NCBI RefSeq assembly: GCF_028692895.1
Contig: NZ_JAQUWN010000027.1
Span: forward strand, 1-44,738
DNA length: 44,738 nt
Direction of reading: 5' to 3'
Source of the DNA: Pseudodesulfovibrio sp.
GTDB lineage: Bacteria > Desulfobacterota > Desulfovibrionia > Desulfovibrionales > Desulfovibrionaceae
The notes under the pieces were generated by a model, which saw only the letters and a list, made by a program, of their open reading frames with translations, did no database searches and had not been told where the DNA came from. The position numbers were made by a program, and so were the translations under genes. This document shows, piece by piece, positions 1 through 9,229 of the stretch; positions within the stretch are counted from its first letter, which is position 1; each line of letters opens with the position of its first letter.

Positions 1-1
1 C

Positions 2-3000
2 GGCGGCGACGGCGCGGATACCCTGGCCTTCGACGGCGCGTCCGACACCCTGGCGCTGAACAACGTCACCTCGGTGGAATACCTTCAGCTCGGCACGACG
101 TCCGTGGACATCGAGTCCACGCCGGACGCGCTGGTGGGCGCGGGCGGCACCCTGACCCTGGACGGATCCCAGACCGCCAGCGTGACCTTCTGGGCCTACA
201 ACGACACGGACAGCCACTTCTACCTGCTCGGCGGCGGCGGCAAGGACTACCTCAAGGGCGCGGACCTCGCCGACACCATCTTCGGCGGCGACGGCGACGA
301 CACCCTGCGCGGACTGGGCGGCGACGACAGCATCTTCGCCTACGGAGACGGCAACGACTCCATCGACGGCGGCGATGGCGACGACAGGATTTACATGGGC
401 GTCCGGCTCGACGGCAACGACACCATCGACGGCGGCGCGGGCGACGACTCCCTCTACTACACCGACGCCGGGGGGACCTCCGAGCTCGACAACGTAAGCT
501 TCGTGGAGCACGTCTACCTGGACGACGTGGACAACGTCATCGTCTATTCCGGCTCCGGCCTGGATGACGAGGAGACCATCACCATCATGGGCGACGACGT
601 GGGCGCGTCGCACACCATTTCCTATGACGGCTCCTCGGCGGCCAAGTACCAGAACGTCATCGGCGGCCACGGCGACGACGCGCTGACAACCGGCGCTTAC
701 GACGACACCATCGAAGGCGGCGACGGCGCGGACGTCCTGACCGGCGGCGACGGCGACGACGCCTTCGTCTTCAACACCGGCGACGTGGACGCGGGCGAGG
801 AAATCCACGGCGGGGCCGGCAACGACCGCATCCTGGTCCAGACCTCCACCTCCTTCGCCGACGCCGGGACCGTGGACGGCATCGAGGAACTGGCCGTCTC
901 CGCCTCGCAGACCGCCACCCTCGATTTCGGCATGGAGAACGTCCTGACGGGCCTGACCGCCATCTACGGCGACGGCCAGGGCAGCTCCACCGGCGAGACC
1001 GTCCTGGTCCGTGACGTCGGCGGGGTCGACATCCTCAACCTCGGCGGCGACACCATCGCGATGAACGAATGGGACGCGAACGACCTCTTCAAGATCGAAG
1101 GGCTCGCGGGCGACGACGTCATCACCACCTGGAACGCCGCCACCTACATCGACGGCGGCGAAGGGGACGACTCGCTGACCGGCGGCGCGGGCGACGACAC
1201 CCTGAAGGGCGGCGCGGGCGCGGACACCCTGGTCGGCGGGGCCGGGTTCGACATCCTCTCCTACGAGGGCGACACCACCGGCGTCACCATCGACCTGAAC
1301 AACCTCACGGCCACGGGCGGCGACGCCACGGGCGACGTCATCTCCGCAGGCGACTTCGAGGGCGTCCGGGGCGGCGACGGCGACGACCAGTTGACGGGCA
1401 CCTCGTCCGACGAATTCTTCGCGGGCGGCGCGGGCGACGACACCTTCCATGGCGGCGGGGGCGAGGACACCATCCTCGGCGGCTCCGGCACCGACTGGGT
1501 CTACTTCGAAAACGGCACCCCCTCGACCCTGGACAACATCGAGGGCGTCGAACACATCGTCCTCTCCGACGACACCGACCTCACGGCCCACGACGGTCTG
1601 GCGGACGCCGGATCGACCCTGACCGTGGACGGCATGGCCCTGACCGACGGCCAGGCCCTGCTCTGGGACGGCTCCACGGTCGGAAGCTTCGACCAGATCA
1701 TCATCGGGGCCGAAGCGGACGACGCGCTCGTCGGGGGCGCGGGCGACGACAACCTGGTCGGCGGCGACGGGGCCGACTCCCTGGACGGCGGCGACGGGGC
1801 CGACTCCCTGGACGGCGGCGCGGGCCAGGACTGCCTGATCGGCGGCGCGGGCTCGGACTCCCTGGCCGGCGGCGACAACGACGAGGAGCGGCGCGAGCTC
1901 GACCTGGCCTCCTACGAGACGGCGGACCAGGCCATCAACGCCAACCTGACGACCGGCATCGTCACCTGCGGATCGGACACCGACACCCTGACCGGCATCG
2001 AGGCCGTGCGGGGCACCGCCCACGACGACACCTACACCGGCGACGACGGCTGGGCCAACGTCTTCTTCGACGGCGGCGGGTCCGACTCCATCAACGGCGG
2101 CTCGGTCCACGACTCCGATGCCGGGACGGGCTTCGACATCGTCTCCTACGAGTACGCCACGGGCGGAATCTCCGCGAGCATGACCGGCGCCAACGGCACG
2201 GTCGACGCCAGCGGCGAGACCGATACCCTGACCAACATCGACATGGTCTGGGGCTCGCACTTCGACGACACCTTCTCCGGCGACGGCGGCGACCAGGAGT
2301 TCATGCCCGGCGAGGGCGACGACATCGTGGACGGCGGCAGCGACCCCCTGAACGGCGGCGACTGGGACAAGGTCACCTACTGGGCCCTGAACAACGGCGT
2401 CACCTTCACCTGGGACGCGGGCGACAGCCGGTGGATCGTTGAAGGCGGGGACGCCATGTGGAGCGACACCCTGACCAACGTCGAGGAGCTTGAGGGCACG
2501 GCCGGGGACGACACCTTCACGGGCGGCGGCGGCAACGACTATTTCGGCGGCTGGGACGGCGCCAACACGTTCGACGGCGGCGCGGGCGTCGACACCGTCA
2601 CCTACGAAGAAGACCCCGACGCCATCCAGGTCTGGCTGGGCGACGGCTACGTCGTCAACGGCTGGGGAGAGACCGACAGCGTGAACAATGTCGAGGTCAT
2701 CGTCGGCTCCGACTACGGCGACACCCTGCACGGCAATTACGACAACAACACCTTCTACGGCGGCGACGGCGGGGATTCGTTCGGCAACATCGTGGGCGCG
2801 GACTCCCTCTACGGCGAGGATGGCGACGACACCTTCACCATCGGAGGCCAGGTCGGCGACGGCACGGTCATCGACGGCGGCGACGGCTCGGACACCGTCG
2901 AGATAAACGGCTCCGACACCCTCGACCTGACCAACCTCGCCACCCTCGACAACATCGAGAACCTGAGCATCTCCGGCGGCACCGTGGCCCAGCTTTCCGG

Positions 3001-4864
3001 CAACCTGCTCGACGGGCGCGACTGGAAGCTGAAGGGCCTGTCCGATTCCGGCAGCATCGCCACCCTTTCCGTGATCCTGGCTGCGGGCGACGTGGTGGAC
3101 CTGACCCATCTCGACCTCACCGACTGGAACTACTTCGACGCCCTCTCGGTCCTCGGCTCCTCGGGCGACGAATCCGTCACCGGCACCGGCCATGGCGAGA
3201 CCATGGCGGGCGACGAGGGCAACGACACCCTGTTCGGCAACGGCGGCCGCGACACCCTGATCGGCGGCCTGGGCAACGACAGCCTCTCGGGCGGCGACGG
3301 CGACGACCTGCTCATGGCCTACGGCGGGCAGGACACCAGCACGGGCGTCCACAGCTCGGACACCATCGACGGCGGCGCGGGCAACGACACCCTGACCGAC
3401 ACGGCCAGCGTGGACTTCTCGAACATGACCCTGTCGAACATCGAGGTCATCGAAATCCCGGACTACCAGGCCTTCACCTTCGGCGCGAGCCAGGTCTGCG
3501 GGTCGGGGTACGAGTTCGACGGCTCGGCCGACGCCACCCTGCTCATCCAGGGCACGGCGGGCAACGACGTCCTCTACCTGGACAGCATGGACTTTTCGAA
3601 CATGCTCGGCGAATGGACCGTGCACATGGGCGACGGCAACGACGCGGTCTACGGCAGCAGCGAGGACGACTTCATCTACGGCGACGCGGGCAACGACACC
3701 CTCCAGGGCCTGGCGGGCGACGACTGGCTCGACGGCGGCGACGGCGCGGACCGATTCGTCTACCAGTATGCGGCGAACGTCATCCAGAGCACGAACGGCG
3801 ACACCATCGAAAACTTCGAGGGCGGGACGGACATGATCCTGCTCACCGGCGACATGGCCGACACGCCCCTGCGCTGGTACGTGGACGACTCCATCCCCTA
3901 CGACGGCGTCATCGACGGCGAAAGCACCGACCAGCCTTACCTGCACTTCGCCACGGACGGCAACGTCCTGACCTACGACGAACACCCGACGGACGCCGAC
4001 GGCGCATATCAGGGCGTGGTGGCCAACATCTTCGGCGACTCGTTCAGCTTCAACGACGTCTTCGCCCGGGGCTCCACCATCACCAACCCCGGCGGCGACA
4101 TCAACTGGGCGGGCGACACCACCGACGACACTTACGAGGGCACCACGGCCAACGAGCGGCTCTTCGGCGACGACGGCAACGACACCCTGCACGGCAACGA
4201 CGGCAACGACGCGCTGATCGGCGGCAAGGGCGCTGACGTCCTGGACGGCGGCGTCGGCGAGGACACCATCTGCCACTCCTACGACCCGCAGGGCGTGACC
4301 GTGAACCTGTCCACCGGCCAGGCCACGGACGGATGGGGCTACACCGACACCTTCTCGAACATCGAACACGCCGTGGGCTCCGCCTACAACGACGTGCTCA
4401 TCGGCAATTCCAGCGGCAACACGCTCTTCGGCGCGGGCGGCGACGACCTGCTCTCGGGCGGGGACAGCGCGGACAACCTGAGCGGCGGCCTGGGCAGCGA
4501 CACATTCTCCATCCAGACCATCCCGGCCGCAGACTACGACGAAATCATGGACTTCAACGCCAACGTGGACAAGATCGGACTCAACGCCACGGCCTTCGAC
4601 TTCTTCGACGGCGACACCTTCAACACCGACAACTTCTGCGCCCTCACCAGCTACGACGGCACCAACGCCACCTTCGGAGCCGGCGAGACCTCGGGCCTCG
4701 TATACCTCAGCAATGGCGACACCGGCCTGCTCTGGTACGAGTCGGACACATCCAACGACAGCACCCCGGACTACCTGGTTGCCCTCATCCACGAGGTGGA
4801 CGACAACATGCAGCCGACCGACAACAACATCGACGCCGCCAGCTTCGTGGCGACCGCGATCTAG
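2..4864 (+). CDS. RTX-type calcium-binding repeat protein, 5'-partial
   Basis: The frame is open from the first base, so the start lies outside the window; 1,620 residues are visible. The protein is built almost wholly from glycine- and aspartate-rich nonapeptides of the form GGxGxDxLx, in blocks separated by 60-100 residue spacers that often contain NIE(G/E)hE strings (DNIEGVEHIV, NIEHAVGSAY). This is the hallmark of RTX proteins, which fold into Ca2+-binding parallel beta-rolls outside the cell. The C-terminus has no sorting motif and ends in a hydrophobic, acidic stretch (ASFVATAI), as expected for an uncleaved type I secretion signal; no secretion genes are visible here. No enzymatic domain is seen, so an adhesin or surface-layer role is likely but inferred. 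The stop at 4862-4864 is followed by a terminator. An internal ATG-free start near 74 (GTG) is an artefact, because repeats continue upstream of it. Confidence 0.9.
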   Translation, partial: GGDGADTLAFDGASDTLALNNVTSVEYLQLGTTSVDIESTPDALVGAGGTLTLDGSQTASVTFWAYNDTDSHFYLLGGGGKDYLKGADLADTIFGGDGDDTLRGLGGDDSIFAYGDGNDSIDGGDGDDRIYMGVRLDGNDTIDGGAGDDSLYYTDAGGTSELDNVSFVEHVYLDDVDNVIVYSGSGLDDEETITIMGDDVGASHTISYDGSSAAKYQNVIGGHGDDALTTGAYDDTIEGGDGADVLTGGDGDDAFVFNTGDVDAGEEIHGGAGNDRILVQTSTSFADAGTVDGIEELAVSASQTATLDFGMENVLTGLTAIYGDGQGSSTGETVLVRDVGGVDILNLGGDTIAMNEWDANDLFKIEGLAGDDVITTWNAATYIDGGEGDDSLTGGAGDDTLKGGAGADTLVGGAGFDILSYEGDTTGVTIDLNNLTATGGDATGDVISAGDFEGVRGGDGDDQLTGTSSDEFFAGGAGDDTFHGGGGEDTILGGSGTDWVYFENGTPSTLDNIEGVEHIVLSDDTDLTAHDGLADAGSTLTVDGMALTDGQALLWDGSTVGSFDQIIIGAEADDALVGGAGDDNLVGGDGADSLDGGDGADSLDGGAGQDCLIGGAGSDSLAGGDNDEERRELDLASYETADQAINANLTTGIVTCGSDTDTLTGIEAVRGTAHDDTYTGDDGWANVFFDGGGSDSINGGSVHDSDAGTGFDIVSYEYATGGISASMTGANGTVDASGETDTLTNIDMVWGSHFDDTFSGDGGDQEFMPGEGDDIVDGGSDPLNGGDWDKVTYWALNNGVTFTWDAGDSRWIVEGGDAMWSDTLTNVEELEGTAGDDTFTGGGGNDYFGGWDGANTFDGGAGVDTVTYEEDPDAIQVWLGDGYVVNGWGETDSVNNVEVIVGSDYGDTLHGNYDNNTFYGGDGGDSFGNIVGADSLYGEDGDDTFTIGGQVGDGTVIDGGDGSDTVEINGSDTLDLTNLATLDNIENLSISGGTVAQLSGNLLDGRDWKLKGLSDSGSIATLSVILAAGDVVDLTHLDLTDWNYFDALSVLGSSGDESVTGTGHGETMAGDEGNDTLFGNGGRDTLIGGLGNDSLSGGDGDDLLMAYGGQDTSTGVHSSDTIDGGAGNDTLTDTASVDFSNMTLSNIEVIEIPDYQAFTFGASQVCGSGYEFDGSADATLLIQGTAGNDVLYLDSMDFSNMLGEWTVHMGDGNDAVYGSSEDDFIYGDAGNDTLQGLAGDDWLDGGDGADRFVYQYAANVIQSTNGDTIENFEGGTDMILLTGDMADTPLRWYVDDSIPYDGVIDGESTDQPYLHFATDGNVLTYDEHPTDADGAYQGVVANIFGDSFSFNDVFARGSTITNPGGDINWAGDTTDDTYEGTTANERLFGDDGNDTLHGNDGNDALIGGKGADVLDGGVGEDTICHSYDPQGVTVNLSTGQATDGWGYTDTFSNIEHAVGSAYNDVLIGNSSGNTLFGAGGDDLLSGGDSADNLSGGLGSDTFSIQTIPAADYDEIMDFNANVDKIGLNATAFDFFDGDTFNTDNFCALTSYDGTNATFGAGETSGLVYLSNGDTGLLWYESDTSNDSTPDYLVALIHEVDDNMQPTDNNIDAASFVATAI
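1760..1813 (+). repeat. Exact 27-bp tandem duplication inside the RTX gene
   Basis: Two identical 27-bp units (1760-1786 and 1787-1813) each encode one RTX nonapeptide, GGDGADSLD. Most other repeats in this gene have diverged at the DNA level, so this pair looks like a recent duplication by slippage or recombination. Confidence 0.85.
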
Positions 4865-4890
4865 CCCCTGCTCCGCACGGATCACGACAA

Positions 4891-4927
4891 GGGCGGGCCC
4901 GCCTCCAAGGACGGGCCCGCCCTTTTT
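4891..4927 (+). terminator. Rho-independent terminator after the RTX gene
   Basis: An 11-bp perfect GC stem (4891-4901 with 4912-4922) and a 10-nt loop are followed by TTTTT. It separates the RTX gene from the glycosyltransferase group. Confidence 0.9.
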
Positions 4928-4990
4928 GCCGCCCCTCCGGAAACGCCCGCCGCCTTGACCCGCAACCCGCTTCCCTTTATCAACCTGGTA

Positions 4991-6016
4991 ATGAATGAAA
5001 CGGTGGTCATACTGATCCCGGCCTACCAGCCCCAAAACGCCCTCGTGACGCTCGTGGACGCGCTCCGGGCCAACGGCCCGCACCCCGTGGTCGTGGTCAA
5101 CGACGGCAGCGCAGCCGGAACGGCCCCGGTCTTCGCCGAACTGAAAAAACGGAACGGCGTCACCGTCCTCATCCATGAAAAGAACATGGGCAAGGGCCAG
5201 GCCCTCAAGACCGGCCTCAACCACATCCTGCACGGCTTTCCGGAAGCGGTCGGCATCGTCACCGCCGACGCCGACGGCCAGCACCGCCCCGAGGACATCC
5301 TGGCCGTGGCCGACGCCCTGGTCCGATCGCCCGGCTCCCTGGTGCTCGGCACGCGGGACTTCGGCGGCGGGACCCCGCTGCGCAGCCGCATCGGCAACCT
5401 GCTGACCTCGAAGCTCTTCCGCTTCTTCCTGCGCTGTCCGCTGACCGACACCCAGACCGGCCTGCGCGGGCTCCCCCGCGAGTTCGCCCGCGACATCCTC
5501 TCCCTGCCCTCCTCGGGCTACGATTTCGAATTCGAGGCCCTGGCCAGGGCGTGCCGCCAGTCCGTCCCCCTGATCCAGGTGCCCATCGCCACGGTCTACC
5601 TCGACGGCAACCGGGGGTCGCATTTCAATCCGGTCCTGGATTCGATGAAAATATACTTCGTCTTCTTCCGGTTCATCACCTCCTCGCTGTTCGTCAGCCT
5701 CATCGACACCCTGGTCTTCTCGGCCTTTTTCTTCGCCTCGGGCACGCTGCTGTCGAGCATCCTGGCGGGCAGGATCGTGGCCGGGCTCTCCCAGTTCATC
5801 CTGTCCAAGAAATTCGTCTTCAACTCCGACCGGAGCATCCTCTGGGAGCTGCTCAAATACGCGATGCTCGTCACCGCCCTGACCACCGTCGCCTACCAGG
5901 GCATCAGCCTGCTCGTGGCAGCCGGATGCAACCCCTACCTCGCCAAGATCCTTGTCGACACGCTCCTGTTCTTCACCAGCTTCGCCCTCCAGAAGATCCT
6001 CGTCTTCATCCACTGA
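4991..6016 (+). CDS. GT2 glycosyltransferase fused to a GtrA-like membrane domain
   Basis: The N-terminal half is a family 2 glycosyltransferase of the polyprenyl-phosphate sugar synthase type: VVILIPAYQP at the start, VVVVNDGS, a GKGQALKTGL motif, and the metal-binding DADGQH at residues 93-98. The second half (about residues 215-341) has four hydrophobic segments and FILSKKFVF, typical of the GtrA family, which is thought to move or present polyprenyl-linked sugars across the inner membrane. The fusion probably charges a lipid carrier with a hexose and handles its flipping. I chose ATG 4991 (341 aa) because homologues begin close to the VVILIPAY strand; an in-frame TTG at 4955 would add 12 residues. 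Neither has a strong Shine-Dalgarno sequence. It is followed after 13 nt by the methyltransferase, so they are probably co-transcribed. The substrate is unknown. Confidence 0.85.
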   Translation: MNETVVILIPAYQPQNALVTLVDALRANGPHPVVVVNDGSAAGTAPVFAELKKRNGVTVLIHEKNMGKGQALKTGLNHILHGFPEAVGIVTADADGQHRPEDILAVADALVRSPGSLVLGTRDFGGGTPLRSRIGNLLTSKLFRFFLRCPLTDTQTGLRGLPREFARDILSLPSSGYDFEFEALARACRQSVPLIQVPIATVYLDGNRGSHFNPVLDSMKIYFVFFRFITSSLFVSLIDTLVFSAFFFASGTLLSSILAGRIVAGLSQFILSKKFVFNSDRSILWELLKYAMLVTALTTVAYQGISLLVAAGCNPYLAKILVDTLLFFTSFALQKILVFIH

Positions 6017-6029
6017 CAGGACCGCGCAC

Positions 6030-6650
6030 ATGCAGACAGACTGGGACAAATACTACGAAACGCCCTTCTGGGCCTCCCGCTTCACCCGCGCCTACACCAC
6101 CGGGCGGCTCGTCCGCCTGATGAGGCTCCACGGCCCGGCCCGGCCCTCGATCCTCGAATACGGCGGCGGCAACAGTTGCTTCTTCCGGGCCCTGCGCGAC
6201 GCCCTCTCCCCGGCCGCCTACACCGTGATGGACAGCAACGCGAAGGCGGTCCGGATGTTCGCCGACGCCACGCGCGACGACCCGGCCGTCCGCGCCGTGC
6301 AGGGCAGCGTGCTGGACGCCCCGGACTCGACGATGCGGGCCGACATCGTGTTCAGCGCCGGGCTCATCGAGCATTTCGACCCGGCGGGCACCCGGCGGGC
6401 CGTCGAGACCCATTTCGCCGCCGCCCGGCCCGGCGGGCTGGTCATCCTGACCTTCCCCACCCCCACCCAGCTCTACCGGGCCATCCGCCGGGGAGCGGAG
6501 CGGCTCGGGCGCTGGGCGTTCCCCGACGAGCGCCCCCTGTCCGCCAGCGAGGTGGCCGACGCCCTCCCGCCCGGCGCGTCCGTCCTGGCGACCGGCATCC
6601 TGTGGCCCCTCCTGCTGACCCAAGGGATCATCGCCGCCCGCAACCCTTAA
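6030..6650 (+). CDS. SAM-dependent class I methyltransferase
   Basis: The 206-residue protein has a methyltransferase fold: SAM-binding motif I is ILEYGGGNS, an acidic residue follows beta-2 (TVMDSNAKAV), the motif near VQGSVLDAP fits the adenine-binding position, and IVFSAGLIEHF resembles motif IV of UbiE/Methyltransf_11 proteins. It is cytoplasmic, with no signal peptide. The start at ATG 6030 is preceded by CAGG and gives a normal-length product; the longer open frame from 5952 overlaps the glycosyltransferase and reads as low-complexity Ser/Arg. Its position between a GT2-GtrA gene and a TMTC-like gene suggests modification of a glycan or lipid-linked sugar. The real acceptor cannot be told from sequence. 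Confidence 0.8.
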   Translation: MQTDWDKYYETPFWASRFTRAYTTGRLVRLMRLHGPARPSILEYGGGNSCFFRALRDALSPAAYTVMDSNAKAVRMFADATRDDPAVRAVQGSVLDAPDSTMRADIVFSAGLIEHFDPAGTRRAVETHFAAARPGGLVILTFPTPTQLYRAIRRGAERLGRWAFPDERPLSASEVADALPPGASVLATGILWPLLLTQGIIAARNP

Positions 6651-6656
6651 CCACCC

Positions 6657-8363
6657 ATGCCCATGCAGCCGAGACAAAACGACCTTTTCACCCGCTGGTT
6701 GCCCCTTGGCGTCATCGCCCTGGCGACCGTCGCCGCCTATGCGAACAGCCTCCAGGGAGGCTTCCTCCTCGACGACGGCAACTGCATCTACCAGAACCCG
6801 TCCATCACCCGTTTCTGGGACTCCTTCACTCCCCCGAGCTCGGTCAACATCTTCCGGCGGCAACTGGTCAACGTCTCCCTGGCCGTCAACTACGCCATCA
6901 GCGGCCTCGACGTCTGGAGTTACCACCTGCTCAACATGCTCATCCACCTGGGAGCGGCCCTGGCCCTCTTCGCCATCCTCCGGCGCATGCTGGCAGGGGA
7001 ACGGACCGGCCGGTACGCGGCGGCGGCTCCCTGGCTGGCCATGGCCAGCGCCACCCTGTGGGCCGTCCATCCCCTCCAGACCCAGGCCGTCACCTATATC
7101 ATCCAGCGGTGCGAATCACTGCTGGGGCTCTGCCTCCTGGCCAGCGTGCTCCTGGCCATGATCTCCATGGACCGGGCCAGGCCCCGCCCCTGGCAGGCGG
7201 GCTCCGTCGCCTGCTGCCTCCTGGGCGTCTTCGTCAAGGAGGCGATCGTCCTGGCCCCGGCGCTCATCCTGTTCTATGACCGCTGGTTCGTCAGCGACTC
7301 CCTCAAGGAGGGGCTGCGCCGACACCGGCTCCTCTACGCCGGGCACCTGGCCTGCCTGGCCGTCCTGGCCTTCAACCTCGGCCAGTACGTGTCGAGCGAC
7401 ACCACCGCGCAAAACTTTTCCGTGCTGGACTACGCCCTCTCCCAGCCCGAGGTCATCCTGCACTATCTGCGGCTGGCCGTCTGGCCGGTGGGGCTCTGCC
7501 TCGACTACCAATGGCCCGTCTCCCCCGTGGCGCGGGCCCTGCCCTTCGCGGCCGTGATCCTGCTGTGCCTCGCGGGCACGGTCCTGCTGATCCGTCGGCG
7601 CAGCGTCTACGGCTTCTTCCTGGGCTGGTTCTGGATCTGCCTGGCCCCGTCGTCCAGCTTCCTGCCCATCAACGACCTGGCCTTCGAGCACCGCATGTAC
7701 CTGCCCCTGGCGGGGCTGACGACCCTGGCGTGCCTGGCCGTCCACGACCTGGCGCGCCTGGCCCGCCAACGGACCGGCGTCAACCTGACCATCGCGGCCC
7801 TGGCCCTCTGGGCGACGGCCGTCGCCGCCTGCGCCATGCTGACCTTCGCCCGCAACATGGACTACGCCCAGGGCGAGCTGTTCATGTGGCGGGACGTCAT
7901 CGCCAAGCGGCCGGAGAACGCCAAGGCCCAGTCCCTGGTGGGCAAGGGGCTGGCCCAGTTGAACCGGATGGACGAGGCCATTCCCTATTACCTCACGGCC
8001 ATCGGGCTGGAGCCGGACAACTTCTTCTTCCGCAACGACCTGGCCCTGATCTACGAAGCCGGAGGCGACCTGGACAAGGCCGAGGAGCAACTGCGGGCCA
8101 TGATCCGGCTGCGCCCGGAAGTCCCCCTGCCCTACATCCGGCTCAGCCGTATGCTCTTCGCCCAGCGCCGCCAGGCCGAGGGCGTGGCCCTGCTTGAAGA
8201 GGCGGTACGGGCCAACCCGAAGCTGATCTCCATCCGGGCGAACCTCGCCCAATACTATTATCAGACCGGCCAGTACGCCAAGGCGGTCCCCCACCTGGAG
8301 GCCTACCTGGAGGCGACCCCGGACAACGCCGCCGCCCGGCGAATGTTGGAACAGATTCGCTGA
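6657..8363 (+). CDS. Polytopic membrane protein with C-terminal TPR repeats (TMTC-like)
   Basis: This 568-residue protein has about ten hydrophobic segments in the first 400 residues, then TPR repeats (about 415-568) such as AKAQSLVGKGLAQLNRMDEA and AEEQLRAMIRLRPEVPLPY. The first lumenal or periplasmic loop has LLDDGNCIYQNPSI, and a later loop has VHPLQTQAVTYIIQRCESL; the DD motif and the HPxxTQxVxYxxQR pattern are shared with bacterial relatives of the eukaryotic TMTC O-mannosyltransferases (GT-C fold). A role as a lipid-sugar-dependent glycosyltransferase acting outside the membrane is therefore plausible. It starts 6 nt after the methyltransferase stop, so it ends a three-gene operon with the polyprenyl-sugar synthase-like protein, which could provide the donor. 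A second ATG lies two codons further on, at 6663. Confidence 0.8.
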   Translation: MPMQPRQNDLFTRWLPLGVIALATVAAYANSLQGGFLLDDGNCIYQNPSITRFWDSFTPPSSVNIFRRQLVNVSLAVNYAISGLDVWSYHLLNMLIHLGAALALFAILRRMLAGERTGRYAAAAPWLAMASATLWAVHPLQTQAVTYIIQRCESLLGLCLLASVLLAMISMDRARPRPWQAGSVACCLLGVFVKEAIVLAPALILFYDRWFVSDSLKEGLRRHRLLYAGHLACLAVLAFNLGQYVSSDTTAQNFSVLDYALSQPEVILHYLRLAVWPVGLCLDYQWPVSPVARALPFAAVILLCLAGTVLLIRRRSVYGFFLGWFWICLAPSSSFLPINDLAFEHRMYLPLAGLTTLACLAVHDLARLARQRTGVNLTIAALALWATAVAACAMLTFARNMDYAQGELFMWRDVIAKRPENAKAQSLVGKGLAQLNRMDEAIPYYLTAIGLEPDNFFFRNDLALIYEAGGDLDKAEEQLRAMIRLRPEVPLPYIRLSRMLFAQRRQAEGVALLEEAVRANPKLISIRANLAQYYYQTGQYAKAVPHLEAYLEATPDNAAARRMLEQIR

Positions 8364-8390
8364 TCCGGCCCGCATCCTGAAAAAAACTGG

Positions 8391-8425
8391 AGGGTTGCGA
8401 CGTCATGCCGCAACCCTTTCGTTTT
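8391..8425 (+). terminator. Probable terminator after the glycan gene group
   Basis: A 9-bp stem (8391-8399 with 8409-8417) with a 9-nt loop is followed by the T-rich run TTCGTTTTT. The first stem pair is A-T and the T-run is interrupted, so it is moderate in strength. Confidence 0.7.
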
Positions 8426-8815
8426 TCTTTGCTTGCCGCCGACAGACGGCGGGCCTCCCCCCGAGCCCCCCGGACTCGTGTGCCGCACAGGTCGATTTCT
8501 CCTGTTTACCGGACTGCCCCACGGTTTGGCATAGCTATTTTCTTCTTTTTTCTCGCTCCCGTAACAATTTAATAACACGCTGAATCCACTGACTATATTC
8601 AGAAGAACATTCGTTTTTGCATTTCACCGTCATCGGGGAGCAAGCCTATAACCATCCTGTTATACACACAAAAAAATATCCGGTGCCAAAGCACGAGCAA
8701 GTGGTGAGCCATTGTGACGCGTCACGTCTTTTCCTAGGAATGCATTATGTCAAACGGAGCAGAATGCGCCCTTGCCCGAAAGTCGCCGGGCTCTCGCAGC
8801 CGCAAGGAGGCCGCC
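8426..8815. other. Non-coding region upstream of the ModE-like gene
   Basis: No convincing gene is present in these 390 bases, which are noticeably more AT-rich than their surroundings between 8520 and 8760. I see two small symmetric elements: TATAAC-N6-GTTATA (8647-8664) and the perfect 12-bp palindrome GTGACGCGTCAC (8714-8725). Either could be an operator for the following regulator. No riboswitch that I can recognise is present. Confidence 0.5.
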
Positions 8816-9208
8816 ATGCATGAACTCGAAACCGTGCCCACCGGTCCCGAATGTCCTGAGCGCCCCGTCATGCGCCTGCACCTGTGGCTGGAGACGGGCG
8901 ACGGCGTCCTCTTCGGCCTCGGTCGGTTGCAGCTATTGCGCAAGGTGGAGCAATGCGGCTCGCTGAAAGCCGCCGCCGAGTCCCTGGGCATGTCCTACCG
9001 GGGCGCCTGGGGCAAGATCAAGGCCACGGAAAAACTCTTCGGCGAAAAGCTCATCGAACGGGCCGGGAGCCGACGCGAGGGCTACCACCTGACCCTCTTC
9101 GGCAGCGGCCTGGCCCACGACTTTGACGAGTGGTTCCGGGAAGTGGAACGCTTCGCCCTGGAGAAAAGCGGCCAGTATCTTCCCTTCGCCCCGGTCAAAT
9201 ACCGCTGA
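8816..9208 (+). CDS. Stand-alone ModE-type winged-helix DNA-binding protein
   Basis: The 130-residue protein matches the N-terminal DNA-binding domain of the molybdate regulator ModE: LQLLRKVEQCGSLKAAAESL, then SYRGAWGKIKATEKLFGEKL, then a wing ending HLTLFG. It has no Mop/TOBE ligand domain, so it cannot bind molybdate in the known way. ATG 8816 is chosen because AAGGAGG (8804-8810) lies 5 nt upstream; a 23-codon longer frame from 8747 has no ribosome site and adds low-complexity sequence. It sits 147 bp upstream of fdhA on the same strand, with a 20-bp palindrome in between, which suggests that it controls the formate dehydrogenase operon. How it would sense anything is not evident from the sequence. 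Confidence 0.85.
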   Translation: MHELETVPTGPECPERPVMRLHLWLETGDGVLFGLGRLQLLRKVEQCGSLKAAAESLGMSYRGAWGKIKATEKLFGEKLIERAGSRREGYHLTLFGSGLAHDFDEWFREVERFALEKSGQYLPFAPVKYR

Positions 9209-9229
9209 AATGTTTTCGCCGTTTTTGCT

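Noticed and set aside
2-4864. CRISPR or non-coding satellite repeats
   Set aside because: The repeats keep one reading frame with a 27-bp period that encodes RTX nonapeptides; spacers are not unique DNA of constant length.
8527-8541. A second sigma-54 promoter (TGGCAT-N5-TTTT)
   Set aside because: The -24 half is good but the required GC at -12 is absent, and the next gene is 275 bp away.
8617-8823. A 68-residue + strand frame upstream of the ModE-like gene
   Set aside because: Non-ATG start without a ribosome site, overlaps the next gene, and has no recognisable feature.
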